Shown piece after piece: positions 52,542 to 61,670 of a stretch of 64,000 bases of DNA (the stretch's first letter is position 1; the number at the start of each line of letters is the position of its first letter). A program made the position numbers and the translations under genes. The stretch is from Cyclobacteriaceae bacterium (GTDB lineage Bacteria; Bacteroidota; Bacteroidia; Cytophagales; Cyclobacteriaceae): positions 53,860 through 117,859 of the forward strand of contig JANQPQ010000031.1 in the NCBI GenBank assembly GCA_028285445.1, given 5' to 3'. The notes under the pieces are model-generated. The model did no database searches and was not told the DNA's origin. It was given only the letters and a program-made list of their open reading frames with translations.

Positions 52542-54965
52542 ATGCTCTTCAACTATTTTAAGGTTGCCTTGCGAAATATGCTTCGGCAAAAGTTCTATTC
52601 CATTATCAATATCTTCGGGTTAAGTATTGGCATTGCCGCCACCATCCTAATTACCTTATACATCTCTGATGAATGGAGTTACGATAGGTTTCACACTGAT
52701 GCTGAACGGATCTATCGAGTTGGTATAGACGGCATTCTCTCAGGACAGGAGATCAAAGCTTCGAGTTCTCCTTCTCCAATGGCAGCTACCCTGGTAGAGG
52801 AGTTGCCCGAAGTAGAGGCCGCCACAAGAATTGATCTGTTCACGGAGATAGTCACTCGCTATGAAGACAAAATCTTCAGCGAGCCGAATCTACTTTTAGC
52901 TGACTCCAATTTCTTTGACTTCTTCACTTTCGAAGTAGTGGCCGGTGATGCCGGTGAAGCTTTGAAGGGCCCCAACAAAATTGTATTAACGGAATCTACT
53001 GCCAAGAAATACTTCGGATACAGTGGAACCGGCGACTCCTCGCCATTGGGTAAGACTTTAACTTTATTCACTACGAATGTTGAATGTGTGGTAACCGGTA
53101 TCATAAAGGATCCTCCACAGAATTCTCATTTTCTATTCACAATGATTCTTTCCCTGGAGTCTACTCCACGGGGGCGGTCCACGCAATGGACTAACAATAG
53201 TATTTACACTTATTTCAAATTAAGAGAGGGACATGATATTCTTGCGACCCAGGATAAGTTTGATGATCTGGTTGAAAAATATGTTGGGCCGGAGATTGAG
53301 CAGTTTCTGGGTTTTAACCTTGAGACATTCAGGGCACAAGGTGGAGAATACGGTTATGTGCTAGAACCTATGCTGGATATTCACCTTAAGTCGCAGTTTA
53401 CAGATGGGCCCCAGCCCGGAGGCAACATCACTTACCTGTACATTTTCTCGGCCATTGCAGTTTTCATCATATTTATTGCATGTATAAACTTCATGAATCT
53501 CTCCACAGCCCGATCTGCCAATAGGGCAAAAGAGGTGGGTATACGTAAAACCGTCGGAGCCCTAAGGCAGAGGCTTGTTGGCCAGTTCATGGCTGAGTCA
53601 GTGCTATTTAGTATAATCTCTATGCTGCTGGCTATACTTTGGATCTATTTGTCAATTGCTCCATTTAATCAGATTGCAGCCAAAGCAATCGTTTTTGACC
53701 CTTTCGGCAACATTGTGCTTTTGCCTACTATGCTCTCTGTTGCGCTAATTGTTGGTATTCTGGCTGGGAGCTATCCAGCTCTTTATCTCACATCATTCAA
53801 ACCAGCAGAAGTTTTAAAGGGCAAGATTCGGGCAGGCTTCCGCAGCAGCGGGATACGTAGTTTTTTGGTTGTTTTCCAGTTTACGATTTCTATCTGTCTG
53901 ATCATTTGTACTACCCTTGTTTATCAGCAACTGTCCCACATTCAAAATAAAAACCTCGGCTTCGACAAGGAAAACGTAGTAGTAATCGATAATAGCAGAA
54001 GTTTAGGTAGCAATCAAAATGCATTCATCGAAACAATTAAGAGCTATCAAGAAGTGGTTAGTGTTAGTTCTTCCAATATGCTTCCGCCTGCCATTTACAA
54101 CAATTCGGTTTTCCGCCCTGTAGGTGAGCCAGAAGATCAGCTCATAAATTACTACACCGCTGATTTTGATCATCTTGAGACTATGGAGTATGAGATGGCT
54201 GCTGGCCGATTCTTTTCGGAAGATTTCCCCTCTGATAGCAACGCAGTTGTTATTAACGAATCTGCCATGCGCCAAATTGGTTGGGACAACTACGATGGTA
54301 AACAGATATACGCCTTCTTCAATAGCATGGATGATCCACCGGTTAACGTAATTGGTGTAATCAGGGATTTTAACTATGAAAGTTTAAAGAATGAGATCAA
54401 ACCCCTGGCCATCTTTCTTCGACCAAACAACCAGTTAACGTCAGTAAGGTTAACAGCTGGTAACACTGCTGAAAAAATCGAATTCCTGGAAAGCAAGTGG
54501 AAGGAGTTTGCTCCGAACTCGCCTTTCTCATTTACTTTTCTTGATCAAAATTTCGATGCCCTCTTCAAAGCCGAGCAACAGTTGGGTAAAGTCTTTCTGA
54601 TTTTTACAGTGCTGGCTATTGCTATTGCTTGCCTTGGGTTGTTTGGCCTGGCAGCATTTACTGCAGAGCAGCGAGCTAAGGAAATCAGTATACGAAAGGT
54701 CATGGGAGCCTCAGCTTCAGGAATTACTGTACTACTCTCAAGGGATTTTACCAAACTGGTACTGATCTCTTTTATTATCTCCGCTCCCATCTCATATTTC
54801 ACCATGGATTGGTGGCTTAGTAGCTTCGCCTACAAAATCAACATTGGTGTACTTACATTCATCCTGTCTGGCGTGCTAGCAATGGTTATTTCATGGCTTA
54901 CCGTTGGCTACCAATCAATAAAGGCAGCTCTCGGCAATCCAGTTACCGCTTTGCGCAACGAATGA
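52542..54965 (+). CDS. ABC transporter permease, MacB/FtsX type (orphan)
   Basis: 807 residues: MLFNYFKVALRNMLRQKFYS start, periplasmic domain opening EWSYDRFH, FtsX block from IFIACINFMNLSTARSANRAKEVGIRKTVGA, mid TM SFLVVFQFTISICLIICTTLVYQQ, and the C-terminal FtsX block ending NPVTALRNE. No prefix domain and no linked ATPase. Substrate unknown. Confidence 0.92.
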   Translation: MLFNYFKVALRNMLRQKFYSIINIFGLSIGIAATILITLYISDEWSYDRFHTDAERIYRVGIDGILSGQEIKASSSPSPMAATLVEELPEVEAATRIDLFTEIVTRYEDKIFSEPNLLLADSNFFDFFTFEVVAGDAGEALKGPNKIVLTESTAKKYFGYSGTGDSSPLGKTLTLFTTNVECVVTGIIKDPPQNSHFLFTMILSLESTPRGRSTQWTNNSIYTYFKLREGHDILATQDKFDDLVEKYVGPEIEQFLGFNLETFRAQGGEYGYVLEPMLDIHLKSQFTDGPQPGGNITYLYIFSAIAVFIIFIACINFMNLSTARSANRAKEVGIRKTVGALRQRLVGQFMAESVLFSIISMLLAILWIYLSIAPFNQIAAKAIVFDPFGNIVLLPTMLSVALIVGILAGSYPALYLTSFKPAEVLKGKIRAGFRSSGIRSFLVVFQFTISICLIICTTLVYQQLSHIQNKNLGFDKENVVVIDNSRSLGSNQNAFIETIKSYQEVVSVSSSNMLPPAIYNNSVFRPVGEPEDQLINYYTADFDHLETMEYEMAAGRFFSEDFPSDSNAVVINESAMRQIGWDNYDGKQIYAFFNSMDDPPVNVIGVIRDFNYESLKNEIKPLAIFLRPNNQLTSVRLTAGNTAEKIEFLESKWKEFAPNSPFSFTFLDQNFDALFKAEQQLGKVFLIFTVLAIAIACLGLFGLAAFTAEQRAKEISIRKVMGASASGITVLLSRDFTKLVLISFIISAPISYFTMDWWLSSFAYKINIGVLTFILSGVLAMVISWLTVGYQSIKAALGNPVTALRNE

Positions 54966-54990
54966 TGTTGAGATAATAAATTCATATCTT

Positions 54991-55016
54991 CATAGCAACT
55001 GAAAAAGTTTGCTATG
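54991..55016 (+). promoter_or_regulatory. Hairpin enclosing the start codon
   Basis: CATAGCAA (54991-54998) and TTGCTATG (55009-55016) form a perfect 8-bp stem with a 10-nt loop; the right arm contains the ATG of the VOC lipoprotein. May sequester translation initiation. Confidence 0.4.
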
Positions 55017-56354
55017 AGAAAATATGTAATTGGCATTCTCACTGTGGTTGTCTGCTCCTGCTCAAAGCAGGATAATAACAACGATTATGGCCTGGGAGGA
55101 GTTGGTGCGTTTAGTGAAATGATAAATGCCGGTGTCAAGCAACTGGCCTTGAGTTCGCCGATGACCGCTAGTGAAATGGATGCCTTCATAGTCGAAGCGG
55201 AAAAAGTAGCAGCCAGACACAATGTGAAAATCTATCGAGAATCGCATTTCCTGGTGACTGATCTTTTCTCAGAAGAACTCACCGCGGATAAAGAGGTGCT
55301 TGTTCTTTACCAAGGAACTACCCTGGATCAATATCACAAGCTAAAACGAGACAAACAGGATCTTATATCTAACGATCTATACAATGGAGATGAACGGCAA
55401 GAAATTGCCAGGAGGTTCGGTCGAATGCTTAGCTATACTCCGCAGAAGATAAACAGTCTACTAGCCCAAAACACTGACTTCAGAACCTTAGCTGATTTTG
55501 GTATTCGAGCAAGTAACGTATTCCTGTACTATCGCGATTTAAGGGCCGCTACAGATTTCTACCAAAACACTCTGGGTTTGGAATTGCTTGCCGATTATGA
55601 AATGGCCACCATTTTTAGGATTGCCTGGGAGTCGTATGTAATTCTGGTCGATGCTGAAAAGGGAATGCATACTGCTGATGAGCCAAAAACGGTTGCCCTG
55701 GCTTTGTTAACCAGAGAACTTGATCAGTGGTATCAGTACTTACAAAACAAAGGAGTGCCTATGAGGTATCAGTACAACCCCAAAGATGGCAGCGCCCACG
55801 ATGGGTTTGTAGCCATTGACCCTGAGGGGTATCTGCTGGAGTTTGAGCGATTCAACCAGCATGAAGAAAATGAGCGGTTCATTCCTGAGCTTAACCTCAG
55901 CACTTCAATCAATACAAATATTGAAAACTCCCCACCACTTACTTTTCACGGCACCATAACCTGGCTCTATTACAAAGATGTGTTGGCCATGCAAAATTTT
56001 TATGAAACAACTTTTGGTTTAACTCTGGTCGCTGACCAGGGGTGGACCAAAATCTATCAAGTAACTAACTCCAGCTATATAGGCCTAGTTGATGAACGGC
56101 GAGGTATGCATCAGTTTACGGAAGATAAGGGTGTAACGCTTTCATTTATTATCGACGACCTCAATGGCTGGTTCGATTATGTTGCAGCAAAGAACTCATT
56201 TGAATTGCGATCAGAAAAGGTGGAAACCGGCCCTGAGAATAAGTACAGAGCATTCGTTGGCTACGACCCTGAAGGATACTACCTGGAATTTGACCGGTTC
56301 TATGAACACAATGACAACGTTAAGTTGCTGAATTATCTAGGGGCAAGCAATTAA
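55014..56354 (+). CDS. Secreted double-VOC (glyoxalase-like) lipoprotein
   Basis: 446 residues. Lipoprotein signal with lipobox VCSC. Residues 30-160 are unrecognised alpha-helical sequence. Then two VOC/glyoxalase modules: about 165-285 (RASNVFLYYRDLRAATDFYQNTLGLELLADYEM ... DPEGYLLEFERF) and about 305-440 (HGTITWLYYKDVLAMQNFYETTFGLTLVAD ... DPEGYYLEFDRF). The repeated EFERF/EFDRF carry possible metal ligands. Placement outside the cytoplasm is unusual for this fold. Function unknown; binding of small molecules or resistance are options. Confidence 0.85.
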   Translation: MRKYVIGILTVVVCSCSKQDNNNDYGLGGVGAFSEMINAGVKQLALSSPMTASEMDAFIVEAEKVAARHNVKIYRESHFLVTDLFSEELTADKEVLVLYQGTTLDQYHKLKRDKQDLISNDLYNGDERQEIARRFGRMLSYTPQKINSLLAQNTDFRTLADFGIRASNVFLYYRDLRAATDFYQNTLGLELLADYEMATIFRIAWESYVILVDAEKGMHTADEPKTVALALLTRELDQWYQYLQNKGVPMRYQYNPKDGSAHDGFVAIDPEGYLLEFERFNQHEENERFIPELNLSTSINTNIENSPPLTFHGTITWLYYKDVLAMQNFYETTFGLTLVADQGWTKIYQVTNSSYIGLVDERRGMHQFTEDKGVTLSFIIDDLNGWFDYVAAKNSFELRSEKVETGPENKYRAFVGYDPEGYYLEFDRFYEHNDNVKLLNYLGASN

Positions 56355-56440
56355 GCACTACTTTGCATTCTTCAGACTAGCTAGTATCCCACAAACCGTT
56401 TATCATTAAACACCAACCGAAGGGGGTTAAATGCGGTAAC

Positions 56441-56448
56441 TACCTTTG
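56441..56448 (+). promoter_or_regulatory. Putative -7 box (TACCTTTG)
   Basis: TAnnTTTG match 88 nt ahead of the cyclase-like gene start. Confidence 0.4.
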
Positions 56449-56536
56449 GTCATTAAGTGTGACGCCGATAACATTTTAATTGCTAAATCGTTAACTTTCT
56501 TCACTATAGGTTGTCTTTGTGGAGTAAATATTGCCT

Positions 56537-58414
56537 ATGAAAGAAACCTTACTACTCATTTTTCTTTTTTGCATTACCCTCTCAGGATTAAGCCAGTCTG
56601 CGGAACAACTGGAGAAGTCACTGGATGACAAATACGGTATTGATCGCCTTCGAGGCCTTAATCAAGTTTCTGGTTTATACCTGGAAAGCTCCCCTCGTAA
56701 AGCATTGCGATTTAGTCGAGAGGCGGTTGACCTCTCTGAGAAGATATTCCACACCAAGAATGGTAATCTAAACAAAGAGCATGCGTACCTGCAGGTAGAT
56801 GCCTATAATCTTCTTGGGGAATCGCAATACAATCGAAGCAAGTACGAATCTGCCAAGAAGAGTTTTGATTGGTCTCTTTACCTTGCCAAAATGCTGAAAT
56901 ACCAGGCCGGCATAGACAAAGCTGAAGATTATATGACCAAGCTAACTGCGGTGGAAGTGAAAGACAGAAAGGTAGACCTGGAAGATATTAAGATCGGACA
57001 GGCATTAAAATCCAAAGCCTCTGATCTCAACATTAACGCAGCGCATAAACTTGCTGTTGATGCGGAAAAAAATGGCAATAGCACGAAGGCAATAAACCAG
57101 TACCAGCGGGAAATACAATTGCGCGAAAACGAAGGTGATTACGCTTCCATCGCTTCTATCAATTTGAAAGTAGGTGAAATCTACCAGCAGAGTGGAGACA
57201 ATACAAAGGCACTTGAATTTTACAGCGAAGCACTAAGGTTAAAAGAGGGATTGAGGGATACCACGGAGCTGTCTGTAATTCGGGCCAACCTTGAACAATT
57301 GAATACTGACCGGAAAACTGAAATTGAAACAATAGCCAAAGTATCGCCGTGGACTGAAAGTGAACAGCAGGAGGTTGAGGCAAAGAAGAACGACTACATC
57401 CAGCTTGCTGCTACATCTGAATTAAAAGAAGACTACAAGAAGTCCCTGGAGTACTATAAGCTTTACACACAGATTCGGGAAACTGAACAAGCTCAGCAAT
57501 TAGCACTACTTGAAAAAACCAACGAGCTAGACCGACGGTCCAAAGACTTGAACCTACTGCAACAGGAAAAGGAAATTCAAGACCTCCAATTACAACAGCA
57601 AGAAGAGAAGATTGCGGAAGAGCAAGCTTTCAAGGCAAACCTGGCAATTGGCCTGGGCATTGTAGCCATTTTAGCCATCGGAATTTTTGTGCTTTATCGA
57701 TCTAAGAACAGCGCTTTGTCAAAATTAGATAAAGCCTACACCGACCTACAAGAGACGCAAGTGAAGTTAGTTTCGGCTGAGCAACGAATTAAGAAGTTAT
57801 TGGATCAACAGGTGGGACCTAGAGTCGCTGAGCAGCTAATGGTGGCAAAAGATAAAAAGGATGTTCAGAAGAAATTTGTCTGTGTAATGTTTCTAGACAT
57901 CCGTGGATTTACTCCCTTCGTTGAGAAAAAGAAACCAGAAGAAATTATTGCCTATCAAAATGCCGTCTTCGGATTTATGATAGATATCATAGATAAGCAT
58001 CATGGTATTATCAATCAATTTCTCGGCGATGGGTTTATGGCAACATTCGGTGTCTCTGATAATTCCGATAATGTGTGCCAGGATGCTGTTGATGCTGCGG
58101 AAGAGATTCTAAAGGAATTAAACTCCAAAATAGAAATGGGGGAAGTTGCGAAAACAGAGGTGGGTATCGGCCTCCACGCCGGAGACGTTGTGGCCGGTAA
58201 TGTTGGGACCGACTTAAGACAACAGTATTCCGTAACGGGCAATACTGTAATCCTTGCTTCTCGCATCGAACAACTGAATAAAGAGCACAATTCTCAATTG
58301 ATTATATCTGAAGAAGTGCATGATCATCTAACCCGACCAGCAGCAGAAGCCGACTTCATTTCGGTTCAGGTAAAAGGCCGCAAGCAGCCAATCAAAATAA
58401 TGAAAGTGGCTTAG
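56537..58414 (+). CDS. TPR receptor with class III nucleotidyl cyclase-like domain
   Basis: 625 residues from ATG 56537 (a TTG two codons earlier is unneeded). Signal peptide to about SQS (21), periplasmic TPR-like helices (about 30-330), coiled coil, one TM (about 366-388), a second coil and a cyclase domain at about 445-625. Metal Asp D454 (LDIRGF) and D498 (GDG) are kept. Three catalytic positions differ: Q494 where class III enzymes have Lys, N569 for Asp in the GDTVN segment, and I572 for the Asn; R576 remains. Activity is uncertain. The architecture suggests envelope signal to second messenger. Confidence 0.85.
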   Translation: MKETLLLIFLFCITLSGLSQSAEQLEKSLDDKYGIDRLRGLNQVSGLYLESSPRKALRFSREAVDLSEKIFHTKNGNLNKEHAYLQVDAYNLLGESQYNRSKYESAKKSFDWSLYLAKMLKYQAGIDKAEDYMTKLTAVEVKDRKVDLEDIKIGQALKSKASDLNINAAHKLAVDAEKNGNSTKAINQYQREIQLRENEGDYASIASINLKVGEIYQQSGDNTKALEFYSEALRLKEGLRDTTELSVIRANLEQLNTDRKTEIETIAKVSPWTESEQQEVEAKKNDYIQLAATSELKEDYKKSLEYYKLYTQIRETEQAQQLALLEKTNELDRRSKDLNLLQQEKEIQDLQLQQQEEKIAEEQAFKANLAIGLGIVAILAIGIFVLYRSKNSALSKLDKAYTDLQETQVKLVSAEQRIKKLLDQQVGPRVAEQLMVAKDKKDVQKKFVCVMFLDIRGFTPFVEKKKPEEIIAYQNAVFGFMIDIIDKHHGIINQFLGDGFMATFGVSDNSDNVCQDAVDAAEEILKELNSKIEMGEVAKTEVGIGLHAGDVVAGNVGTDLRQQYSVTGNTVILASRIEQLNKEHNSQLIISEEVHDHLTRPAAEADFISVQVKGRKQPIKIMKVA

Positions 58415-58427
58415 CTTGGTTAACAGC

Positions 58428-59576
58428 CTAGTCCATTTTCCAGAAAGCTATACCACCAGCCTGTTTCCCCATTTCGGTAGAGGCTACTTTCTTTAGAGAT
58501 TTCAGGTCCAAGATATCCACTGTTCCTGGTTCGCCACCAATACCCTCTACAGAAACGAAAGCGTACTTGCTATCTGATGTTATTGCCACCCCATGTGACA
58601 CTCTACGGGTATTTGGGATTTTTGCAAGCTCCTTTCTTTTCTTGGCGTCCCAAATTGCAGTAGCCCCTTCTGACTTGTAGGTTACTACAATTTTTGAACC
58701 GTCGGGAGTAACCTCAACGTTGTATGGCCCTTTACCAGTGGCCAACCTGTGTGTTACCTTCCATTCTTTCGTGTCTATCTCCAGAAGCTCACCCGAACCA
58801 TTTCCGGCAACATATAACTTTGGTTCAGTTGGATGCGGGATCACCCAGGTTGGTTTGGTCTTAGAGTGATACATCTTCTTCTCACCCATATCACCATGGT
58901 TCATTTTGCTATGGTCCATGTTACTGTGGTCCATATTTGCGTGATCTCCTCCCATATCTCCCATCTTCTTCTTCTCCATTTCCATCGCGTCAAGCTGCAA
59001 TACCCGATCAACATTGAGCGTTGCGGTGTTTATTTCAAACAACTCACCGGACATCATTCCAACTGAATATTGCTTTAGGCCGTCTGGAGAAATCCTGGAG
59101 CCGTGGGGCATTACTCCGGTAGTAATCTGTTTAAGCTCCGTCATAGTTTCAGGATCAACAACAGAAACTGAACTTGGCACCATATCTCCATGGAGATTAA
59201 AATTCACCACATACAATAACCCTGTGGCTTTTGAAATTTGCATAGAAGCCGGGAACAGGCCAAGCTGGGTTTGTCCAACCATTTCGTCACTGCCGGTTTT
59301 GTATTTGTACACCGTTCCATAGGGGTTGCCATGGGCTAGTGACAGGTACCAATACTCCCCGGATGGATCTACCGTAATACCATGAGGCCCTTCAATTTCG
59401 GCCGGCCATACGCCAACTTGAATTGTCTTAACTGTTTCGGCTTTTTCGCCATCAAACTTCACCACTGAAACCTCATCATCAGATTCAGCTGTTACATACG
59501 CGTAGTAATCCTGAGCGCTTAGACCTGTCGCCGACAGGAACAGAACCAACAGCGCTATACTTCTCACTCTTCTCAT
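58428..59576 (-). CDS. Secreted YncE-like beta-propeller with Met/His-rich insertion
   Basis: 382 residues: signal peptide (cleavage near Q22), then seven-bladed YncE/cytochrome d1-like repeats (SVVKFDGEKAETVKTIQVG, ITVDPSGEYWYLS, VEVTPDGSKIVVTY). Between blades, residues 196-240 are a Met/His-rich loop with MDHSNMDHSKMNHGDM, resembling copper-binding tracts in CopA/PcoA proteins. Second gene of a unit with the LVIVD protein (9-nt gap). Possibly a metal-binding periplasmic protein. Confidence 0.85.
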   Translation of the reverse strand: MRRVRSIALLVLFLSATGLSAQDYYAYVTAESDDEVSVVKFDGEKAETVKTIQVGVWPAEIEGPHGITVDPSGEYWYLSLAHGNPYGTVYKYKTGSDEMVGQTQLGLFPASMQISKATGLLYVVNFNLHGDMVPSSVSVVDPETMTELKQITTGVMPHGSRISPDGLKQYSVGMMSGELFEINTATLNVDRVLQLDAMEMEKKKMGDMGGDHANMDHSNMDHSKMNHGDMGEKKMYHSKTKPTWVIPHPTEPKLYVAGNGSGELLEIDTKEWKVTHRLATGKGPYNVEVTPDGSKIVVTYKSEGATAIWDAKKRKELAKIPNTRRVSHGVAITSDSKYAFVSVEGIGGEPGTVDILDLKSLKKVASTEMGKQAGGIAFWKMD

Positions 59577-59585
59577 ACTTCCAGT

Positions 59586-61574
59586 TTATTTAGTCTCAAC
59601 TTTTGTGTCCTTAGGTTTTTCCGGCTCCAACTTGGCAGCCCAGAGTCCGCTGTTCCAATCTGAATAGAAAATATGACCCTTATATGGCTGCGCACCCCAG
59701 GTAAATGGAGCATTTGGAACATACCCATCAGGATCGCTAGGGATAATCCATCCAATTTCGCGACCTTGGTTATAAAGATCTCCCATTAATTCGCCACTCA
59801 AGTCCACAACACGAACACCTCCATTGTAAAAGGCTACATAAAGAATATCATCTTCAACCCAGAAGTTGTGAGACCCTGCTCCTGGTACTTCAAACCTTGC
59901 CACTTCCTTAGGATTGTCTACGTCGGTAAAGTCGACCACGTGAATGAAGCCTCCCGCAATATTGGTGCTTTGCATATTCAAACCATATGGAAAGATTTCA
60001 TCACCGAGTAACATATAGAATTTACCTGTACTCTTACTGCGGAATGGGAATGCCGCATGATTAGCTCCACTGGGATAGGTATAACTTGCAAATTGCTTAG
60101 GGTTTTCCGGGCTTCCGCCTGCAATACCATTACCAACATCTACTAGCTGAACGCCGTCACTCCAGTTTGACGAATAAGCGATGCCATCTTCAACCCATAC
60201 GTCGTGTATTGCGTGGCCTCTTGTTTCCAACTCAAATTCGCCAACGATCTTGGGTTTAGTTCTATCATCAATATTGATGACATAATATTTTCTTCCCGCA
60301 CTGAGCGCATATACATGATTCTGATAGATGAACAGGTTGTGAACACCACCAGTAAGATTCTCCGTGAAGGTGGCAATTACATTCGCATCACGCGGATTGG
60401 TAACATCAATAATTACAATGCCATTTTTTCGGTTTGAAGCTCCTTCCCTACTGATAATACAAGTTTTGCCATCTTCGGAGATCTTCACATCATTTACTGT
60501 TCTGGCATCAACCTGAACGCTGTCGATCTTAACCATATTGGCAGGATTGGTAACATCCCAGAAATATGCAGTTCCATCAGCTCCCCAGGTTCCTGTTACG
60601 GCGTAGTCTTTGCCATCAACGCCCTCCCAAACCCAAAAATCAGAAGTGTGCTTATCGTTAACAGTTCCCTTGCCAACAAACTCTACTTTTCTTTCAATGC
60701 CGCGATCAACCACATTGATGGTTTTTTGTGTTGAAAATGGCCCGCTGGAAGCCGTGATCGTATAAAGGCCTGCTTCATCGGCAACAAAATCTCCCATTTC
60801 GTTTATAAGTCCAGCAGCGGTTGAAGAAACATCGTAAGCCTCGCCTTTGTATGTGAACAGTATTGGAATATCAGTTATTTCCTTCCCTGATTTATCCACA
60901 GCCTTTGCTCTGAATTTAAATACATCTCCAGTTCTGGCTTCTTCAGCATTTACTGTCATGGTAACTTCAGTTACCGGATTGCTAGAAATGGTAATGGATT
61001 GCTCACTTTGGATGTCATCTACACTGGCTATCACTTTTGTCTTACCTGGTTTTACAGCTCTCAGGTTTCCAAAAGCATCTATGGTAGCTACACTTTGGTT
61101 AGCTGTGCTATACTTTACCACAACATTGTCACGCTCAAAATCCAGCTCGTCGAACACCCGGGTTTCAAGCCGGATCGTAGTACCCTCGTAAATCTTACTT
61201 GGCACATCTCTAATCTCAATTTTGGCCAAATCCGGGTAGTTGACACTGACTGGTAGATCAGCTCTTACTCTATTTCCTTCGGGATCCGGGCTGATGGCAA
61301 TCACGCTAAAGTCACCAGGTTGGTGAGCTGTAACATTACCCAATGAGTCGATGGATAATGACCTGCGAGCCCTTGAGAAAAATCTGATGCTACGGTCTTT
61401 CAATTCCTTTCCATTACTATCATAGACTTTCGCTGAAATAGTAAGGGTTTGGCCAACGTTTAATGTCAGCTTTTCCGGTTGAAATTTGATGCTAGAATTG
61501 TCTTGAGCCTGAACAGTGACAGTGTAGGCAAATATGCATACAAGTGCCAGAACGGAAATGGATAATTTCTTCAT
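59586..61574 (-). CDS. Secreted LVIVD propeller protein with Ig-like domains
   Basis: 662 residues: signal peptide (AQ near 24), three BIG2-like Ig domains (about 28-290; KFQPEKLTLNVGQTLTISAKVYD, IEIRDVPSKIYEGTTIRL, TVNAEEARTGDVFKFRAKAVD) and an LVIVD beta-propeller (about 295-640; repeats such as NGIVIIDVTNPRDANVIATF, GGFIHVVDFTDVDNPKEVARF). Likely exported and cell-surface or periplasmic. Substrate unknown. It is upstream of the YncE-like gene in the same operon. Confidence 0.87.
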   Translation of the reverse strand: MKKLSISVLALVCIFAYTVTVQAQDNSSIKFQPEKLTLNVGQTLTISAKVYDSNGKELKDRSIRFFSRARRSLSIDSLGNVTAHQPGDFSVIAISPDPEGNRVRADLPVSVNYPDLAKIEIRDVPSKIYEGTTIRLETRVFDELDFERDNVVVKYSTANQSVATIDAFGNLRAVKPGKTKVIASVDDIQSEQSITISSNPVTEVTMTVNAEEARTGDVFKFRAKAVDKSGKEITDIPILFTYKGEAYDVSSTAAGLINEMGDFVADEAGLYTITASSGPFSTQKTINVVDRGIERKVEFVGKGTVNDKHTSDFWVWEGVDGKDYAVTGTWGADGTAYFWDVTNPANMVKIDSVQVDARTVNDVKISEDGKTCIISREGASNRKNGIVIIDVTNPRDANVIATFTENLTGGVHNLFIYQNHVYALSAGRKYYVINIDDRTKPKIVGEFELETRGHAIHDVWVEDGIAYSSNWSDGVQLVDVGNGIAGGSPENPKQFASYTYPSGANHAAFPFRSKSTGKFYMLLGDEIFPYGLNMQSTNIAGGFIHVVDFTDVDNPKEVARFEVPGAGSHNFWVEDDILYVAFYNGGVRVVDLSGELMGDLYNQGREIGWIIPSDPDGYVPNAPFTWGAQPYKGHIFYSDWNSGLWAAKLEPEKPKDTKVETK

Positions 61575-61670
61575 AATTAGGATGATTAAATGGCAAAGAA
61601 CAGTAAGAAAACAGGCAACTAAATTACTAAAAATTTGGGAGCGAGCCTGTGAATTTACATAACTGGTCGA

